This document shows, piece after piece, positions 19,435 through 29,405 of a stretch of DNA of 64,000 nucleotides. Position 1 is the first letter of the stretch, and the number at the start of each line of letters is the position of its first letter. Location: assembly GCA_963575745.1 (NCBI GenBank), contig CAUYUJ010015704.1:15001-79000 (forward strand). The letters run 5' to 3'. Source of the DNA: Prorocentrum cordatum. Its lineage: Eukaryota; Sar; Dinophyceae; Prorocentrales; Prorocentraceae. The notes under the pieces are model-generated. The model ran no database searches, was not told the DNA's origin, and saw only the letters and a program-made list of their open reading frames with translations. The translations under genes were made by a program, and so were the position numbers.

Positions 19435-21005
19435 TCACGCCTCCATCGAATCGATAGTGTTCTCGATCTTGTGCTCGAGGCCGCTTGGCGGTGCAACTCC
19501 TTCGAGCTTGGTGATCTTCTCGCGGATGAGAATGGGAACGATAGTACTCTCGTAGACCGTGGCGAACGGGCTGCCTGCATCGAGGCGCTTCGCTTTGCTG
19601 TCGAGCGTCTTGCAGCAGCGACGAACTTCCTTCATCGGAGCGTGGAAGTAATTCTTGGTCTCGTTGCCCGTGCTCTTCATTTTTTAGCACATACATGTCC
19701 AGGTTGACTAGCTGAGGCAGGTCGAGCTCCTTCTCCTGGAACTTCTGCTTGGCGACCATGATCCATGTGTTCCAGACGTGAACGTGTAGGGTGGCGATCT
19801 CCAGCTTCATGTGCTTCTGATCCTTGCTGTACTGCATCGCCGCCTCCGAATAGTTCTCTGTAGAAGTCTTCGCCTGGATGAAGAACTCGGAGTTCTCGTT
19901 CACTTGATAGTGCTCCAGCACGATTGCCCTCATGGCCCGTGACGACATAGCAGTACTGAGGGTCAGCCTGGCGATGAGAAACACGAAAACGGTGAGGTCG
20001 TTCGGGCTGGCGCCCTTGCGGCGCTCCTTCGCGGCGCGAGGGGCTGCGACGGTGGCGAGGCCGAGGTCCATGGGCACGAGAAATGGAATCTGCTCGCAAG
20101 CTCTGTGGGTCAAGCTTGGATGATCGTGAGGTTGATAGTGAGCCTGATAACTCGAGGCGTCTTGGGCCAGAAAGGTGCGCCGTGCGAACATGGTGATGAT
20201 AAACGCAGATGTCATCGCATTCGAAACTGTATCCAAATAGGCCACATATGGAACATGGGTATGCCTTGTCGGACACGATGGGGGGTGACGGAATGTAGCT
20301 TAGATCGACTTTACAACGACCGTAGTACCAGCTACGACGTACGTGATCTTGTGCAATCTTTCGAGTAGCGAGATGTGTCGAACACCAGGGACATATAGCT
20401 TCTTGGACGATCGAGTCGAGGGTCATCATACCGTGCAAAGACTGTTCACGTGCGCGATGTAACCGACGTGCTTTAAGGGTATTGAACGTGCATGTGCATA
20501 GATTACCATCGGTACGCATGAGACCACAGTAGTATTCACCCGAGGGGGGGCGCACACGATGATGGCGACGGGTGGAGCACATCGCAATCGTATTCATAAG
20601 ACGGCGGTGAGATGGAGACAGATAAATACAGTGCACGAAGCTCGGACACGTCCACAAGGAGAAAATCCTCCTGTGAGTTGCCTGGGGTGAGAAGGTCGAC
20701 GGGGTTCACGTCAGCGAGGAAGTAAGCTGATTCCAGTCGAGACAATGCTTGAATATCCATATGTAATTGATCCGTCCAAGGATGAGTAACCTGCACGCCG
20801 TCGTCGTGAGGTAGTCGGCCAAACATGGCAGTGACATACATTTGACGATGTAGAGGACGGCGGCAAATCTGTTGAAACCATTTCAATCGTTGAATACGGA
20901 GTTCTGTGGGTGTATCAGCCAAACCAATGCTGCGCCAAATCTCAATAGTCGGGATGGGCTGGTTTTTCATGGTGCCGTCGATCTGAGGAGTCTTGAGCGT
21001 AGCCT
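19435..21005 (-). pseudogene. LINE C-terminal region with Cys/His clusters
   Basis: Frame 21005-20700 reads IPTIEIWRSIGLADTPTELR, IQRLKWFQQICRRPLHRQMY. A second frame (20657-20250) has YYCGLMRTDGNLCTC with RRLHRAREQSLHG, AICPWCSTHLATRKIAQDHV followed by RRSWYYGRC, and YPCSICGLFGYSFECDD followed by HHHVRTAH; these look like three zinc-binding clusters. A third frame (20245-19680) reads AIVLEHYQVNENSEFFIQAK, and a fourth (19680-19435) ends the protein. I recall this order from dinoflagellate LINE-like polyproteins. Frame changes are the main sign of decay. Confidence 0.65.
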
Positions 21006-22285
21006 TACCCTTGAAGCTTGCGGGCGCGGAGTATAATGTATTTGTCGAAGACGGCGTAGCCGTGAGAGTGCAAGGCGAACGCGGCAAGGCCCGAGAGGAG
21101 TGCAGACCAGACAGTGCAACGAAACACCAGTGCACGAAAACGGAGATCAGTGTGAGTAAACCAACAGCGACGGAAAATAAACCAGGCCTTCTTGGCAGCT
21201 TGAAGTCGTAGGTGGCGTTCGACATAGAAACAGTTCTTGCAGTGAAGATATGGCCCGCGGTAGCGAGCAGCACGAAGAACGTTGCCAAATTCTTGATGAG
21301 AATGAACCATACGTTGGTATGTGTGAGCACCCGTTCCCACGAAGTGAACAGTCGACTCGTTCTTGCCCTTGTGCTGCGCAATGGTAAACCTGTCAAAGCA
21401 TCGATCCAGCTTGGCACCATGGTCATCCTGAATATGCTTGAAGTGTGCAGGGGTCGATATCACGAACTGCTTGCATAGGTCGTCCACAAACGATGTGACA
21501 GAAAGGTCGACCTCGGAATCATTGATAGGAGAGCGCCCGACCATTTGGAGGACACGAGTAAGAGCACTCCATTCGTCTATGGCACGCCAGTAGGGAACAT
21601 GGAACTCGTTGGCAGCGGCGCCGTTGCCTTGACATGTACCACTCTGGGGATAGAACTCAGCCACTTTGCCATGAGCTTGAAGAGTACAGTGGGCGCGCCG
21701 AGGATGTTGACGTAGGAGACGCTCATCTTGCTGAAGAATATGGTCTGGAGTCTCGGCAGCAGCCCCGTCAATGATGTCATCGTCGTTGTAGAGCATGAGA
21801 TGATGAGTAGCTTCGTCCATGATGTCGCGTGGAGGGGGGGCAAATGAATTGACGACGTCGTAGTGATGGTTCGCGATACTAAGCCCAGCTTTGGCGAACC
21901 GATGAGAAACCACGAGCTTAGTAAGGATGGCTTCTTCCCGACGTCGACCAGGAACAGCAAACGCATGATGGGGTAGTTGACGACGTGGCTTGCCAGGACG
22001 CCGAAATAGACTTTTGTGATACGCCTTGGAGAAGGGAGAAACACTATGAACTATGCGAACGTCATCTTTCTTGGGAACTTGAAAGCCTTGGCTGCGGTGA
22101 AATTGAAACGGGCTGTGACCTGTAGCCCTGATCATCGCAAGGATACGTTGGAGCCGCTCAAGAAACAGGGTGGGTTGAAACAACTTTCCATCATGGCCTA
22201 CACCGTCGGATTCTTCACGAAAAACTTTTTCTGACCAGAGTGCCATCTTCCAGACTTCACTGGGGGCGTCCCAAGCAGGAGGGAC
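21005..22285 (-). pseudogene. LINE reverse transcriptase region
   Basis: An open frame of over 410 codons. Motifs: PAWDAPSEVWKMALWS (before the first M), HSPFQFHRSQGFQVPKKDD, then motif A HYDVVNSFAPPPRDIMDEA with its Asp, then SGTCQGNGAAANEF (the QG motif), then VTSFVDDLCKQF at about 21466-21501 with both catalytic Asp of the Y/FxDD box. All three catalytic Asp residues thus seem present although the flanking regions are frame-broken. The thumb region HLRLQAAKKAWFIFRRCW follows. Known role: copies element RNA at the nicked target. Probably part of an inactive copy. Confidence 0.85.
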
Positions 22286-22525
22286 ACGACGATTAGAACT
22301 TTGGCGAATCCACCAACGAGTCTGATGAAGGTCATATTCTCCGAGGAGGTGGGATTGGTAGTCAACGTGTGTTTGGCCATCGTGATCCTCGCAGAATTCT
22401 TGGCGAGCCTGTGAGAGAGGGAGGCGTAAGCAATTCCATCCTCCTTGAGAGCCTGGCTGGGATAATTGTTGAAGCCGTTCTTCTTCAGAGCGTTGCCGAT
22501 TTGCAGCCTTGTGATCATTTCGAAG

Positions 22526-23625
22526 TCATCGACCAATACAGCGGCCTGTAAGTAGTCGAGCCAGGTGCCGCGCCTCGGCCATGCGGCGGGATCGCCATGC
22601 GATCTGTAGTTCCAATTGACGTTGGTCGTGAAGTAGTCGGCGTTGCTGTGCGTTGGGCTGTCTGATGAGGCGGTTGACACGTAGGAGTCGAGATATGATA
22701 AGCCAGCTCCTCAGGACCGTGCGCAAATAACGATGATCACCACGTGCCTTGTGCACATCGTTGAGGGAGGCGGCCTGGTCGCGTAGATCTCGTCGCTGCT
22801 GTAGGAGATGTTGACGCTGAGGTCCGTGCGGGCACTGTGATCGGGAGACGCTGTAGTATTTCGCTGCGATGGGCAATAATCCATGTTCGACAAGGGCGGA
22901 CCACTGTTCTGAAGCAGTCCTGTCGCGAAGCCCGTCCAAATAAGAAGCATTCTCAGAAACCCATTGGTCCAATGCTCGTAAGAATTCTTGTCTGTGGGAT
23001 CCGGAGAACCACGAACGAACGAGTGAGTCAAAATCCCAGCGAACATGATTGTCTGATTCGGGACCGTCATACTGAAGATTGTGGGACACGGGAGTGTAAA
23101 CTGGGTGATGTTCGACACGTTTAGTAGCCTGTACCAATTGAAGTCGATCTCCGAGGTGGCGGAGAGTCTGGCATCTGTGAACATGACCAGCAATATAGAA
23201 ACTTCGAGGAACAATTATGAAATCGATATAGCTAGTGCTGCCAGTGACGCCATGATAACAAGTCGGAAATGTATTGTAGAACGTGTTTAACATAACTAAG
23301 TCGTATTTGAGCAGAAAGTCTATGAACTGTTGGGTGCGAGGTTGCTGCAAGCTGCGATTGAAGGGCCCAGTGCACGAGTCATCTGTCGGTGTATGGCCAG
23401 CGGGGGTGCGGACTAGTCCGATGTGATCGTTCGAGTCGATGCCGAGGATGGGTAAAGTACGGGACGGCATAGAAGAGTAGAGGTCCTCCAGCCAGCGAAG
23501 TGTGCCAGCATAGTCACGTTTGCTACGAGCGGTGTCTGTGTTCGGGGGGAAGTACGCCGAGATGAATGTATAATCAGCATGTCGATATTTGCATCGAACG
23601 GCACCTCCTCGTCCCCATAAGCTTT
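22526..23625 (-). pseudogene. LINE endonuclease (APE-like) region
   Basis: The frame is open from about 23625: RGAVRCKYRHADYTFISAYF, PPNTDTARSKRDYAGTLRWL, then LPILGIDSNDHIG. GIDSNDHIG matches the GDxNxHxG metal/DNA-binding motif of exonuclease-endonuclease-phosphatase proteins. GSTSYIDFIIVPRSF is the conserved S-x-IDxI strand, and EHHPVYTPVSH stands where SDHxPV is usual. The N-terminal part before 23625 lies in another frame (CRHAGFLATIS, compare HAGV of the family). It cuts target DNA to start reverse transcription in intact relatives. The stop at 22526 separates it from the RT frame. Confidence 0.8.
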
Positions 23626-24039
23626 GTGGTTTCGGGTGCGAGATTTATACGAAATTGTTGCGAGAAAACCTGCGTGCCGACAGTGCAATAGTGACACCCG
23701 TGTGCGCATTGCCGCAATTGTGGTGGTATCCGAACTGGAAGACATGATACTCGCGAGAACCATGTACGTCACATGGATCGCATTCATGAACGCGACGACG
23801 AGTTCCTTGTAGGAGAAGGACGCTAGAGCGTAAGCACGATGTTATGTCTTGAAAGCGATCGTTGTGCAGTAGGCTGAGACAGTTTTAAGAAGAGATAGAG
23901 AACAAGTGTGATACCATGGAGAAGCACGGTGCGAGTAAGAAACGAGTGCTCACCGCCCTCGTGTCATATGCGGAGTGATGTATGGGGATACGGTAACAGG
24001 CAGGCCCTGGGAACGTGGGGTGACGCTGAAATGGGCTGC

Positions 24040-24118
24040 AAGAGGAGCAGGAGGAGCAGAGGGAACAGGAGGAGCAGGAGGAGCAAGAGGAGGAGGAGAT
24101 GGAGGAGGACGAGGAACT
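24040..24118. repeat. GGAGCA/GGA imperfect repeat
   Basis: Units of GGAGCAGGAGGAGCA grade into GGAGGA and GGACGA. Confidence 0.85.
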
Positions 24119-24196
24119 GGAGGCGGACGTGGACGATGGCGAAAGCACCATGCATCGCCCTGGCTGCTATGACTCCCCGTGGTGCTGCTCGTCTCG

Positions 24197-24281
24197 GAGC
24201 AGCGGCGCGCGCAGGCGCGGCGGAAGGCCGAGGAGCTGGCCAGGGAGAAGCAGGAGGCGCGCCGAAAGGCGGAGGAGGCCC
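24197..24281 (+). CDS. Candidate coiled-coil exon
   Basis: The plus frame reads EQRRAQARRKAEELAREKQE, ARRKAEEAR: a highly charged heptad-like helix with no simple DNA repeat behind it. A possible acceptor CAG lies at 24200-24202 and a possible donor GT at 24282-24283 (GCCC|GTGGCA). The right border is duplicated at 24448-24475, which again reads GGAGGAGGCCCGTGGCACC. Function cannot be told from a coiled coil alone. Confidence 0.35.
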
Positions 24282-24683
24282 GTGGCACCCATCAGCATCA
24301 TCTGACCTATCACCATCCCCACTGGGCTTACGGTCAGGGGGTTTCTTTTAATGTGTATGGTCGTCCCGCCGGGCCCGGAGGAGGAGGAGGTACACGCTAA
24401 ACGAAACATCGATGCAGACACACGCTAAAAAATCGAGGAGGAGGAGGAGGCCCGTGGCACCAATCAGCATCATTGGAAGAAACAACAACAGCAACAACAA
24501 CAAAACAGCAAAACATTAAAACGAAACAAAAAAACTCCGGAGCCCTGGATCCCATCTCTCTGCGTCGCGTCTCGAGCCGGATCGATCTGTGAGGGCCCCC
24601 AGGGCCCCCAACCGGGCGGAGACGCCCGGAGTGAAAAGCGGATCTGCAGCGCGCGCACCCATCACCATCCCCACTGGGCTTAC

Positions 24684-26039
24684 GTCGGGCCTGTCCCTCT
24701 ACAGGAGGAAGACTCAAAACATAGGCACAGCTGTGGCGTTGGGTCACCGTTTTAGAAAGACGGTCCCCGCGTTCCTCCCTCCCTCCTTCCTTGCTCCTCC
24801 TCCTCGCTCCTCCCTGCGTTTCACCCACCCTGTACAGCGTTTCGTTGCCGCATAGGGAGCTCCGCCGAAACTCCCAGTCGGACCGTCCGCATGCGTCCCG
24901 GAAACCAAATTTGGCATTTCCACCCACCCAGTACAACGTTTCGTGGCCCCATTGGGAGCTCCCCGCAAGCCCCCAGTGGGACCGTCCGCATGCGTCCCGG
25001 AAACCCAATTTGGCATTTTCACCTACCCAGTACAGCGTTTCGTGGCCCCATTGGGAGTTCCACCGAAGCCACCAGTGGGACCGTCCGCGTGCGTCCCGGA
25101 AACCTAATTTTGGTATGTTCGCTCGATCAACCAGTACATCGCATCGTGGCCCCATAGGGAGCTCCCCCCCCCATCCCCCAGCGGGACCGTCCGCCTGCGT
25201 CCCGGAAACCAAATTTGGCATTTTCACCAACCCAGTACAGCGCTTCGTGAGGGAACTCCACCGAAGCCCCCAGTGGGACGGTCCTCATGCGTCCTGGAAA
25301 CCCAATTTGGCATTTTTGCCGACCCACTACAGCGCTTCGTGGCCCCATAGGGAGCTCCACCGACGCCCCCAGTGGGACCGTCCGCGTGCGCCCCAGAATC
25401 CGATTCTTCACCCACCCAGTACAGCGCGTCGTGGCCGCATAGGGACCTCCACGGAAGCCCCCAGTGGGAGGACCGTCCGCATGCGTCCCGAAACCACATT
25501 TTGCATTTTCACCCACCCAGTACGGCGCTTCGGGGCCCCATAGGGAGCTCCATCAACGCCCCCAGTGGGACCGTCCGCATGCGCCCCGGAAAACCAATTT
25601 GGCATTTCCACCCACCCAGTACAGCGTTTCGTGGCCCTAGAGGGAGTTCCTTCGACGGCCCCAGTGCTGCCGCCCGCATGCGTTCCCCCCATCCAATGCA
25701 GTGGTGGCCCCATAGGGAGCTTCACCGACGCCCCCAGTGGGACCGTCCACATGCGTCCCGGAAACCCACTTTGGCATTCTGACGCACCCAGTACAGCGCT
25801 TCGTGGCCCCATAGGACGGAGCTCCACCGACGGCCCAGTGCTACCGCCCGCATGCGTCCCCCCCACACCCAGTACAGCGCTTCGTGGCCCCATAGGGAGT
25901 TTCACTGAAGAAGATATTCACAATCGCGGTACCCACAACTGCATGTGGTTGGGTCCTTCGCCGGTATATGTTGTGGTATTTGTGAATACTTGTCATTCAA
26001 TTTTCGTTCAAAATCCGCCTGTAGGAGGACATGCCCGAC
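24684..26039 (+). mobile_element. T1 element carrying a satellite array, locus A
   Basis: The left arm is GTCGGGCCTGTCCCTCTACA followed by GGAGGAAGACTCAAAA; the right arm is TTTTCGTTCAAAATCCGCC then TGTAGGAGGACATGCCCGAC. They are inverted copies over about 24 bp. Between them lie a T1-type leader (GGTCACCGTTTTAGAAAGAC, CCCCGCGTTCCTC), about 12 satellite units, and a T1-type trailer (CGGTACCCACAACTGCATGT, GGGTCCTTCGCC). Total 1356 bp against about 150 bp for an empty T1. Flanks TTAC and CTAA fit a TTAN/NTAA insertion preference. The same layout, leader and trailer occur at 40477-42434. Confidence 0.85.
24820..25915 (+). repeat. GGCCCCATAGGGAGCTCCAC satellite, about 12 units of ~97 bp
   Basis: Units contain CACCCAGTACAGCGCTTCGT, GGCCCCATAGGGAGCTCCAC, CCCCCAGTGGGACCGTCCGC, ATGCGTCCCGGAAACC and AATTTGGCATTTTC. 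Unit starts are near 24835, 24934, 25033, 25137, 25236, 25332, 25424, 25520, 25621, 25700 (short), 25794 and 25874. The array fills the T1 element at 24684-26039. Confidence 0.95.
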
Positions 26040-26234
26040 CTAACACTGGGCCATGGTACCTCAGCCCTACCAGCCGACCCTGCCGGGTAGGGATAGGTCC
26101 CGCAAAGCCTGGAGGAACAGCCACAGATCCCCCCCCAGGTGGGCAAGGCAGCCAGTGGAGCCAAGGCCACGCTGAGTGGAGATGGCGATCGATGGAAAAC
26201 GATGCTCAACACTGCTGTGTCCCTTCCGCTGCTG

Positions 26235-26625
26235 CGAGGAGGAGGAGGAGGAGGAGGAGGAGGACGAGGACGAGGATGACGAGGACGAGGAGGAGGAGGA
26301 GGAGGAGGAGGCGCAGGAGCAGGAGCAGGAGCAGCAGCAGGAAGATGAGGTGGAGGAGGAGGAGGAGGAGGAAGAAGAGGAGGAAGAAGAGGAGGAGGAG
26401 GAGGAGGAGGAGGAGGAGGAGGGCGAGGAGAAAGATGAGGTGGAGTTAGAGGAGGAGGAGGAGGAGGAGGAGGAGGAGGAGGAGGAGGAGGAGGAGGAGG
26501 GAGGAGGAGGAGGGGGACGAGGGGGAGGAGGGGGAGGGGGAGGAGGAGGAGGAGGAGGGAGAGGAGGAGGAGGAGGAGGAGGAGGAGGAGGAGGAGGAGG
26601 GAGGAGGAGGAGGAGGACGCCGCCC
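26235..26625. repeat. Long (GAG)n microsatellite
   Basis: About 390 bp of GGA/GAG triplets with GAC, GCA and GAA variants and G runs. Confidence 0.97.
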
Positions 26626-26864
26626 TGTGCAGGGCAGGCTCGCGCCGCCTCGGCGCGGCATACGCGCCGGCGCGGTTGCCGGTGCTGGAGCGCGCCTTCC
26701 GGGGGTGCCCGCCTCGGGCCCCGCGGGGCCCACAGACTGCTGGGCTCGGGGATGCACCCCAGGCGGTGCGGTGGCCACACCGCGCGGGGAGTCGGTGGGG
26801 ATCCGGGATTCGGGTCGTTCTCCGAAGACGTCTAGGGGGGGGTCGGGGCCTCCATCAAGGGTAA

Positions 26865-26950
26865 GTCGGACGACAAAAAGATACGCCGAAAATAGTCAAA
26901 AGGTAGTCCAAACAAAGTCTGGGGACTGTTTTTTCGCGTATTCTTAATTT
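26865..26950 (+). mobile_element. T1 element, right end lost in (TA)n
   Basis: The left end GTCGGACGAC preceded by GTAA, and the T1 core AATAGTCAAAAGGTAGTCC and AGTCTGGGGACTGTTTTTTC. The right arm is absent; the sequence passes directly into (TA)n. Confidence 0.6.
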
Positions 26951-26954
26951 TTTT

Positions 26955-26980
26955 TGGATTATATATATATATATATATAT

Positions 26981-27029
<49 letters not shown>

Positions 27030-27032
27030 CAT
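26955..27032. repeat. (TA)n microsatellite
   Basis: TATATA run with two TATATTATATTATA shifts. Confidence 0.97.
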
Positions 27033-27294
27033 ACGCACCTCTCCGAGGGAGTAGAGCTCAGAGGCGATTAATGCGCACGGCGTCCGCGATTTTTCTGGCC
27101 GTTTCGCTCGGGACATCCTCGAAATTCTCAAAATCGGTGGCACCCCTCACGCAGATCGTGACGTCAGGGTCCAAAAACACATTGGAATTTCAACATTTTA
27201 ACATAAAACCTTCAAAAACACATAGTAATTTCAATAATTGTGACCCCGATTCTCAGAGAATGGCGGTTTCGCCTGAGACATCCTCCCAAAATCG

Positions 27295-27455
27295 AGCCCC
27301 AGACCCCTCCTCGGAGTCTCCTGGGGGCCTCCTGGAACCTCCTGGGGCCTCCTGGGGCTTTCTGGACTTTCTGGTACCCCAGACCCCGCCTCGGAGCCTC
27401 CTGGAGTTCTCCTGGGCCTGCTGAGGCCGCCTGGGGTCTCCTGGGGCCTCCTGGG
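27295..27455 (+). repeat. Array of GGGGCCTCCTGG motifs
   Basis: GGAGTCTCCTGGGGGCCTCC and GGGGCCTCCTGGGGC repeat at 12-15-bp spacing; more copies at 27606-27670 flank an (AC)-rich stretch at 27470-27600. Confidence 0.8.
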
Positions 27456-27797
27456 GCTTCAGAACTACATGCACACACAGAGACACAAATCACGCCCAAC
27501 ACATCACACGCTAGACAAACATAACATACACACACAACACCGACAACACACAAAAAACACGCACCACACAAAACACACATCACACACACACAACACTCAC
27601 AATCCTGGGGCCTCCTGGAGCCTCTTCTGGTATCCAAGTCGGGCCTCCTGAGGCTTCCTGGGGGGCCCTGGTACACACATCGCAAGGTGTGGCAATCCCA
27701 CTTGCGCTCGAGTGCGACTTCGCTGTTGCATGTCACTCCTGCTTCAAACGCCCCTTCAGCTTGTTGTATGAGCCTGGGCACACACGTGCCACTTGTA

Positions 27798-27895
27798 TAT
27801 ATATATATATATGTATGTATATATAAATGTACGTGTATATATATATACATATATATATATATGAATATACATATACACATATATATATACATAAA
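27798..27895. repeat. (TA)n with TATG/TACA variants
   Basis: AT-rich tract directly before a T1 right arm. Confidence 0.95.
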
Positions 27896-27902
27896 CAAAA
27901 AA

Positions 27903-27938
27903 ACGTCGAACATCCCCCTGCAGGGGGACAGGCCCGAC
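27903..27938 (+). mobile_element. T1 solo right arm
   Basis: ACGTCGAACATCCCCCTGCA then GGGGGACAGGCCCGAC, followed by ATAC. The left part is replaced by (TA)n, the mirror image of the situation at 26865-27032. Confidence 0.7.
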
Positions 27939-27941
27939 ATA

Positions 27942-28095
27942 CATCAAGGGAGGAAGGACCACCCCGACCCGGACAAGCGGCGTTTGCGGAGCGGCCCTGG
28001 GCGTTGACTACACAGCCCTGCCCTGTTCGAGATGCCTCCCGTGGGTGCGTCTACGAAACGGCTTCGCTTGTCGGGGTGCACATTCTGGGAGTGGA
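27942..28095 (+). repeat. Dispersed repeat T5, copy 2
   Basis: CATCAAGGGAGGAAGGACCA, GGCCCTGGGCGTTGACTACA, CAGCCCTGCCCTGTTCGAG and GGCTTCGCTTGTCGGGGTG match the copies at 2158-2302 and 62292-62435. It again starts a few bases after a T1 right arm. Confidence 0.8.
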
Positions 28096-28866
28096 TTTTC
28101 TGCTTTCTACTCCAAGGTCTCACAAGCACACTGCAACGGACCGTGCGGTGAGGTCTCTGGGGGGCTCTGAGGCTGCCGCACGGTCTCTCACCGCACCGTT
28201 TTGGTTGGTGCACCCAGCGAAGCCGCGGCTGGACATCCAGACAGAGGATGGGGTCGACAGCCTCTGGAGACCTCCGAGAGCAGAGAGCATTCAAGCTTGA
28301 GCGGGCCACGCTGCATCAGAAGCCAATGCCCACGCGGGCGAGTGGGCCGCGCCCGCCGCTCCCCAGGGGGCTCCTGTATCCACTCCTCCCCTCGTCGTCC
28401 TCCTCCCCTTTCCTCCCTACTTGTCCCCCACTCCTTCCCTCTCTCGCCCTTCTCCCTCCTCCCCCGTCCTCTTCCGCGCCGAGTCGGCGCAGCAGCCGCG
28501 AGTTGGAAGGAGGGTGGGGGGCGAAATTGGTGAGGGTGGGGGTTGGGGGCAGGGGAACGCGGAAGCTAGCAGTGGACTAGCGGCAGATGCGGCGACAGCC
28601 AGTCTATTGAACCAAGCTCCTTTTTATGTACGCCTCCTCCGTGCAAATACCATCCTCCGCCTTTTCCTGCTCCCCCACCTGCCCAGTATCGTGTTCAGAT
28701 TGCCTGGGTAGGAACTGCAGCGAGCACCCGTGCATGGGGGGGGGAAGACAGGAGGGGGATCGTGACGAGGGAGGGTGATAGACGGAAAATCCACCTATGC
28801 GTCTGCAGCCTCGATCGTGTTCGATGACTCCTGCGTCAGAGGGCGTTTGCTGCTCCTTCACGGCAG

Positions 28867-28956
28867 GAGAAGGAGAAGTTGGAGAGGAAGTTCAGGCTGA
28901 CTCTGCAGCTGCAGCGCAAAGAGAAGGAAGAGGACCTCCGCCCACAGTTTGAGCAG
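28867..28956 (+). CDS. Candidate 90-bp exon, charged helix
   Basis: The segment lies exactly between TTCACGGCAG (acceptor) and GTGCCGTAAC (donor), is 30 whole codons long and reads EKEKLERKFRLTLQLQRKEK, EEDLRPQFEQ. The flanking frame stops soon after the donor. This is one of the cleanest exon signals in the window: phase-0 borders, polypyrimidine-like upstream sequence, non-repetitive and helix-forming. Family unknown; a coiled-coil protein is the best guess. About 100 bp upstream of the spliced-leader-like site at 29054-29075. Confidence 0.55.
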
Positions 28957-29053
28957 GTGCCGTAACACAGAGCACGGGTGGTAGCACAGGGGTCGAGAGT
29001 ATGTGTATCCAACGCTACCTGCCTGCTCTCAGCCCTCCTGTGTTGGATCCTCG

Positions 29054-29075
29054 ACCGTAGCCACTGTGGCTCAAG
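29054..29075 (+). other. Relic of the dinoflagellate spliced leader (DinoSL)
   Basis: ACCGTAGCCACTGTGGCTCAAG matches the known 22-nt leader DCCGTAGCCATTTTGGCTCAAG at 20 of 22 positions. The two changes (T to C and T to G) pair with each other in the central hairpin AGCCAC-T-GTGGCT. Such relics in genomic DNA are known in dinoflagellates and mark cDNA-derived (retroposed) gene copies. The next base is T rather than the GT donor expected in an SL RNA gene, which favours a relic. The first downstream ATG at 29183 opens MAAPSARSRRGGAGLLGHDA. Confidence 0.6.
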
Positions 29076-29182
29076 TGGCGCTCCGGCTCGAGCCTCTGGC
29101 GCTCGGGTCGCCAGTCTTCCCTCAAGGTGCTGACGGGTCCCCCCGGCGGCCAGGGCGAGCGCTTGGGCTGCCGCTGTCCGCC

Positions 29183-29250
29183 ATGGCGGCCCCGAGCGCG
29201 CGGTCGCGGCGGGGCGGAGCGGGCCTCCTCGGTCATGATGCTCCAGCCGA
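29183..29250 (+). pseudogene. Possible start of a retroposed gene after the leader relic
   Basis: ATG at 29183 sits in CCGCCATGGCGG, 107 bp after the leader relic. It opens MAAPSARSRRGGAGLLGHDA, PADF before the sequence becomes the T4 repeat arm at about 29246. The frame stays open into T4 but the protein beyond is repeat-derived. Only the position after a leader-like site supports this as a gene start; no domain is visible. Confidence 0.25.
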
Positions 29251-29405
29251 CTTTCGCCTTGACCACTTGGAAAAATTTTTCGAGCACCAAGGAGGTACCG
29301 AAACTGAGGGGGGTTCACGTGTCGGGCCCTGGGGGGCGATACTCGTCCGACCGTGTTTCGATACGTTTCGGGGTGCTCGAAACTATTTCTGGGATTCGGT
29401 CGTGA
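29246..29405 (+). mobile_element. T4 arm, forward copy
   Basis: It contains TTCGAGCACCAAGGAGGTAC, GTCGGGCCCTGGGGGGCGAT, ACTCGTCCGAC and GGTGCTCGAAACTATTTCTG. The copy at 31637-31807 is the same sequence on the opposite strand. Each copy also has its own short TIR: TTTCGAGCACC and GGTGCTCGAAA. Homology continues past those TIRs (CCTTGACC on one side, GGGATNNGGTC on the other). Confidence 0.85.

Larger units (their letters stand above)
19435..23800 (-). mobile_element. Degraded APE-type LINE retrotransposon
   Basis: The minus strand carries, in order, an apurinic-endonuclease domain (about 23625-22526), a reverse transcriptase (about 22285-21005), a post-RT region with QRLKWFQQICRRPLHRQMYV (about 21005-20700), three Cys/His clusters (about 20600-20250) and a C-terminal tail ending VAPPSGLEHKIENTIDSME (about 20245-19435). 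This is the layout of LINEs that encode endonuclease and RT in one protein. The reading frame changes at least four times and there are internal stops, so the copy is dead. Base composition is poorer in GC and simple repeats than most of the window. The element 5' end is not defined; coding signal fades near 23800. No target-site duplication was found. Confidence 0.85.

Noticed and set aside
24820-25915. CRISPR array
   Set aside because: Direct repeats have no unique spacers of constant size; whole ~97-bp units are homologous, as in a satellite.
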